In this document: piece by piece, positions 6,202 to 6,518 of the stretch
Position numbering within the stretch: position 1 is the first letter of the stretch
Layout: every line of letters begins with the position of its first letter
Assembly: GCA_903938075.1 (NCBI GenBank)
Contig: CAJABS010000191.1
Span: 1 to 6,518 of the forward strand
Reading direction: 5' to 3'
Length of the DNA: 6,518 nt
Source of the DNA: an uncultured Chloroflexota bacterium
GTDB lineage: Bacteria > Chloroflexota > Limnocylindria > Limnocylindrales > Limnocylindraceae
The notes under the pieces: generated by a model
Told to the model about the DNA's origin: nothing
What the model saw: only the letters and a program-made list of their open reading frames with translations
The model's database searches: none
Position numbers and translations under genes: made by a program

Positions 6202-6518
6202 ATGGTAGAGATGAACGGGCCTCGCGCCCAGTGGAACGCTCGACCGGCGCCGACAACGCCGATCAAGTCAACGAATCCGATCCGCGTTGCAATCGCGGGC
6301 GTCGGCAACTGCGCCAGCAGCTTGGTGCAGGGCCGCTACTTCTACGCCGACGTGGCGAACGATGCAAAGGTCCCAGGACTGATGCACGTTGACCTCGGTG
6401 GCTATCACGTACGCGATCTTGATTACGTTGCGGCGTTTGACGTCAACGTGACCAAGGTTGGCAAGGATCTCTCCGTTGCACTTGGCGCAGAGCCAAACAA
6501 CACCTGGACCTTCCAGGA
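6202..6518 (+). CDS. ino1: Inositol-3-phosphate synthase (Ino1), N-terminal part, cut by window end
   Basis: Ino1 uses NAD+ to convert glucose 6-phosphate into 1D-myo-inositol 3-phosphate in the cytosol, the committed step of inositol synthesis. Only 105 codons plus 2 bases are inside the window. A polar, Pro-rich N-terminus (about 1-27) leads into a Rossmann strand and the glycine loop IRVAIAGVGNCASSLVQG, with G33, G35, N36, C37 and A38 binding NAD. PGLMHVDLGGYHVRDLDYVAAFDV follows (58-81), then KVGKDLS (85-91). These blocks match actinobacterial Ino1 (such as the M. tuberculosis enzyme) rather than the longer eukaryotic form. The start is uncertain. ATG 6202 has GGGG (6188-6191) 10 bases upstream, and ATG 6211 (Met4) has AGGGA (6196-6200) 10 bases upstream. 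The gene lies 120 bases after the phosphatidyltransferase, whose presumed substrate it makes. No stop is reached. Confidence 0.92.
   Translation, partial: MVEMNGPRAQWNARPAPTTPIKSTNPIRVAIAGVGNCASSLVQGRYFYADVANDAKVPGLMHVDLGGYHVRDLDYVAAFDVNVTKVGKDLSVALGAEPNNTWTFQ

Noticed and set aside
6041..6308. Minus-strand open frames across the ino1 leader.
   Set aside because: They overlap the ino1 start and the end of the phosphatidyltransferase, show no recognisable domain, and the plus-strand hairpins explain the spacer better.
1..6518. Mobile elements, CRISPR repeats, tRNA or rRNA genes, or a new defence-type system.
   Set aside because: Nearly all bases are accounted for by six conserved genes, and the only two spacers are 84 and 120 bases. 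No transposase, terminal repeats, spaced direct repeats or cloverleaf sequence was seen.

Overview
The window reads entirely left to right. It contains three complete respiratory-chain genes, then a small regulator, a membrane phospholipid synthase and the beginning of an inositol-phosphate synthase. The DNA is GC-rich (strong C/G bias at third codon positions in many stretches) and tightly packed. All gene junctions except two are overlaps or 2-base gaps. The pairing of a phosphatidylinositol-phosphate-type synthase with an actinobacterial-style Ino1 points to Actinomycetota or a related high-GC lineage such as Chloroflexota. I cannot decide between these from the sequence alone.

Region 1 (1-4894) is the distal end of a complex I operon, in the classical order nuoL-nuoM-nuoN. 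The three encode the antiporter-like proton-pumping membrane subunits. Each carries the expected charged residues: the TM5 glutamate, the TM7 lysine in a K-x4-P-[FL]-H-x-W-x-P-D motif, and a TM12 Lys/Glu. Both junctions are ATGA stop/start overlaps, which implies one transcript with translational coupling. The earlier nuo genes must lie upstream of base 1.

Region 2 (4895-4978) is an 84-bp, unusually C-rich spacer. It has a short GC hairpin, C5 and C7 runs, and then an abrupt AT-rich patch with a -10-like TATAAA. That box lies so close to the next ATG that the mRNA would be essentially leaderless. A possible operator (TCATA-N14-TATGA) overlaps this box and the start codon.

Region 3 (4979-6518) encodes an ArsR-type winged-helix regulator without the classical metal-binding cysteine box. 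It is followed after 2 bases by a CDP-alcohol phosphatidyltransferase resembling mycobacterial phosphatidylinositol phosphate synthase. After a 120-base leader with compact hairpins comes the 5' part of ino1 (inositol-3-phosphate synthase), cut by the window end. Ino1 makes inositol phosphate from glucose-6-phosphate, and the phosphatidyltransferase would attach it to CDP-diacylglycerol. This segment therefore looks like a small phosphatidylinositol module with its own regulator.

I found no mobile element, CRISPR array, tRNA or rRNA. The most interesting points are the regulator-PIP synthase-Ino1 cluster, the apparently leaderless regulator promoter, the structured ino1 leader and the patchy codon composition inside single nuo genes.
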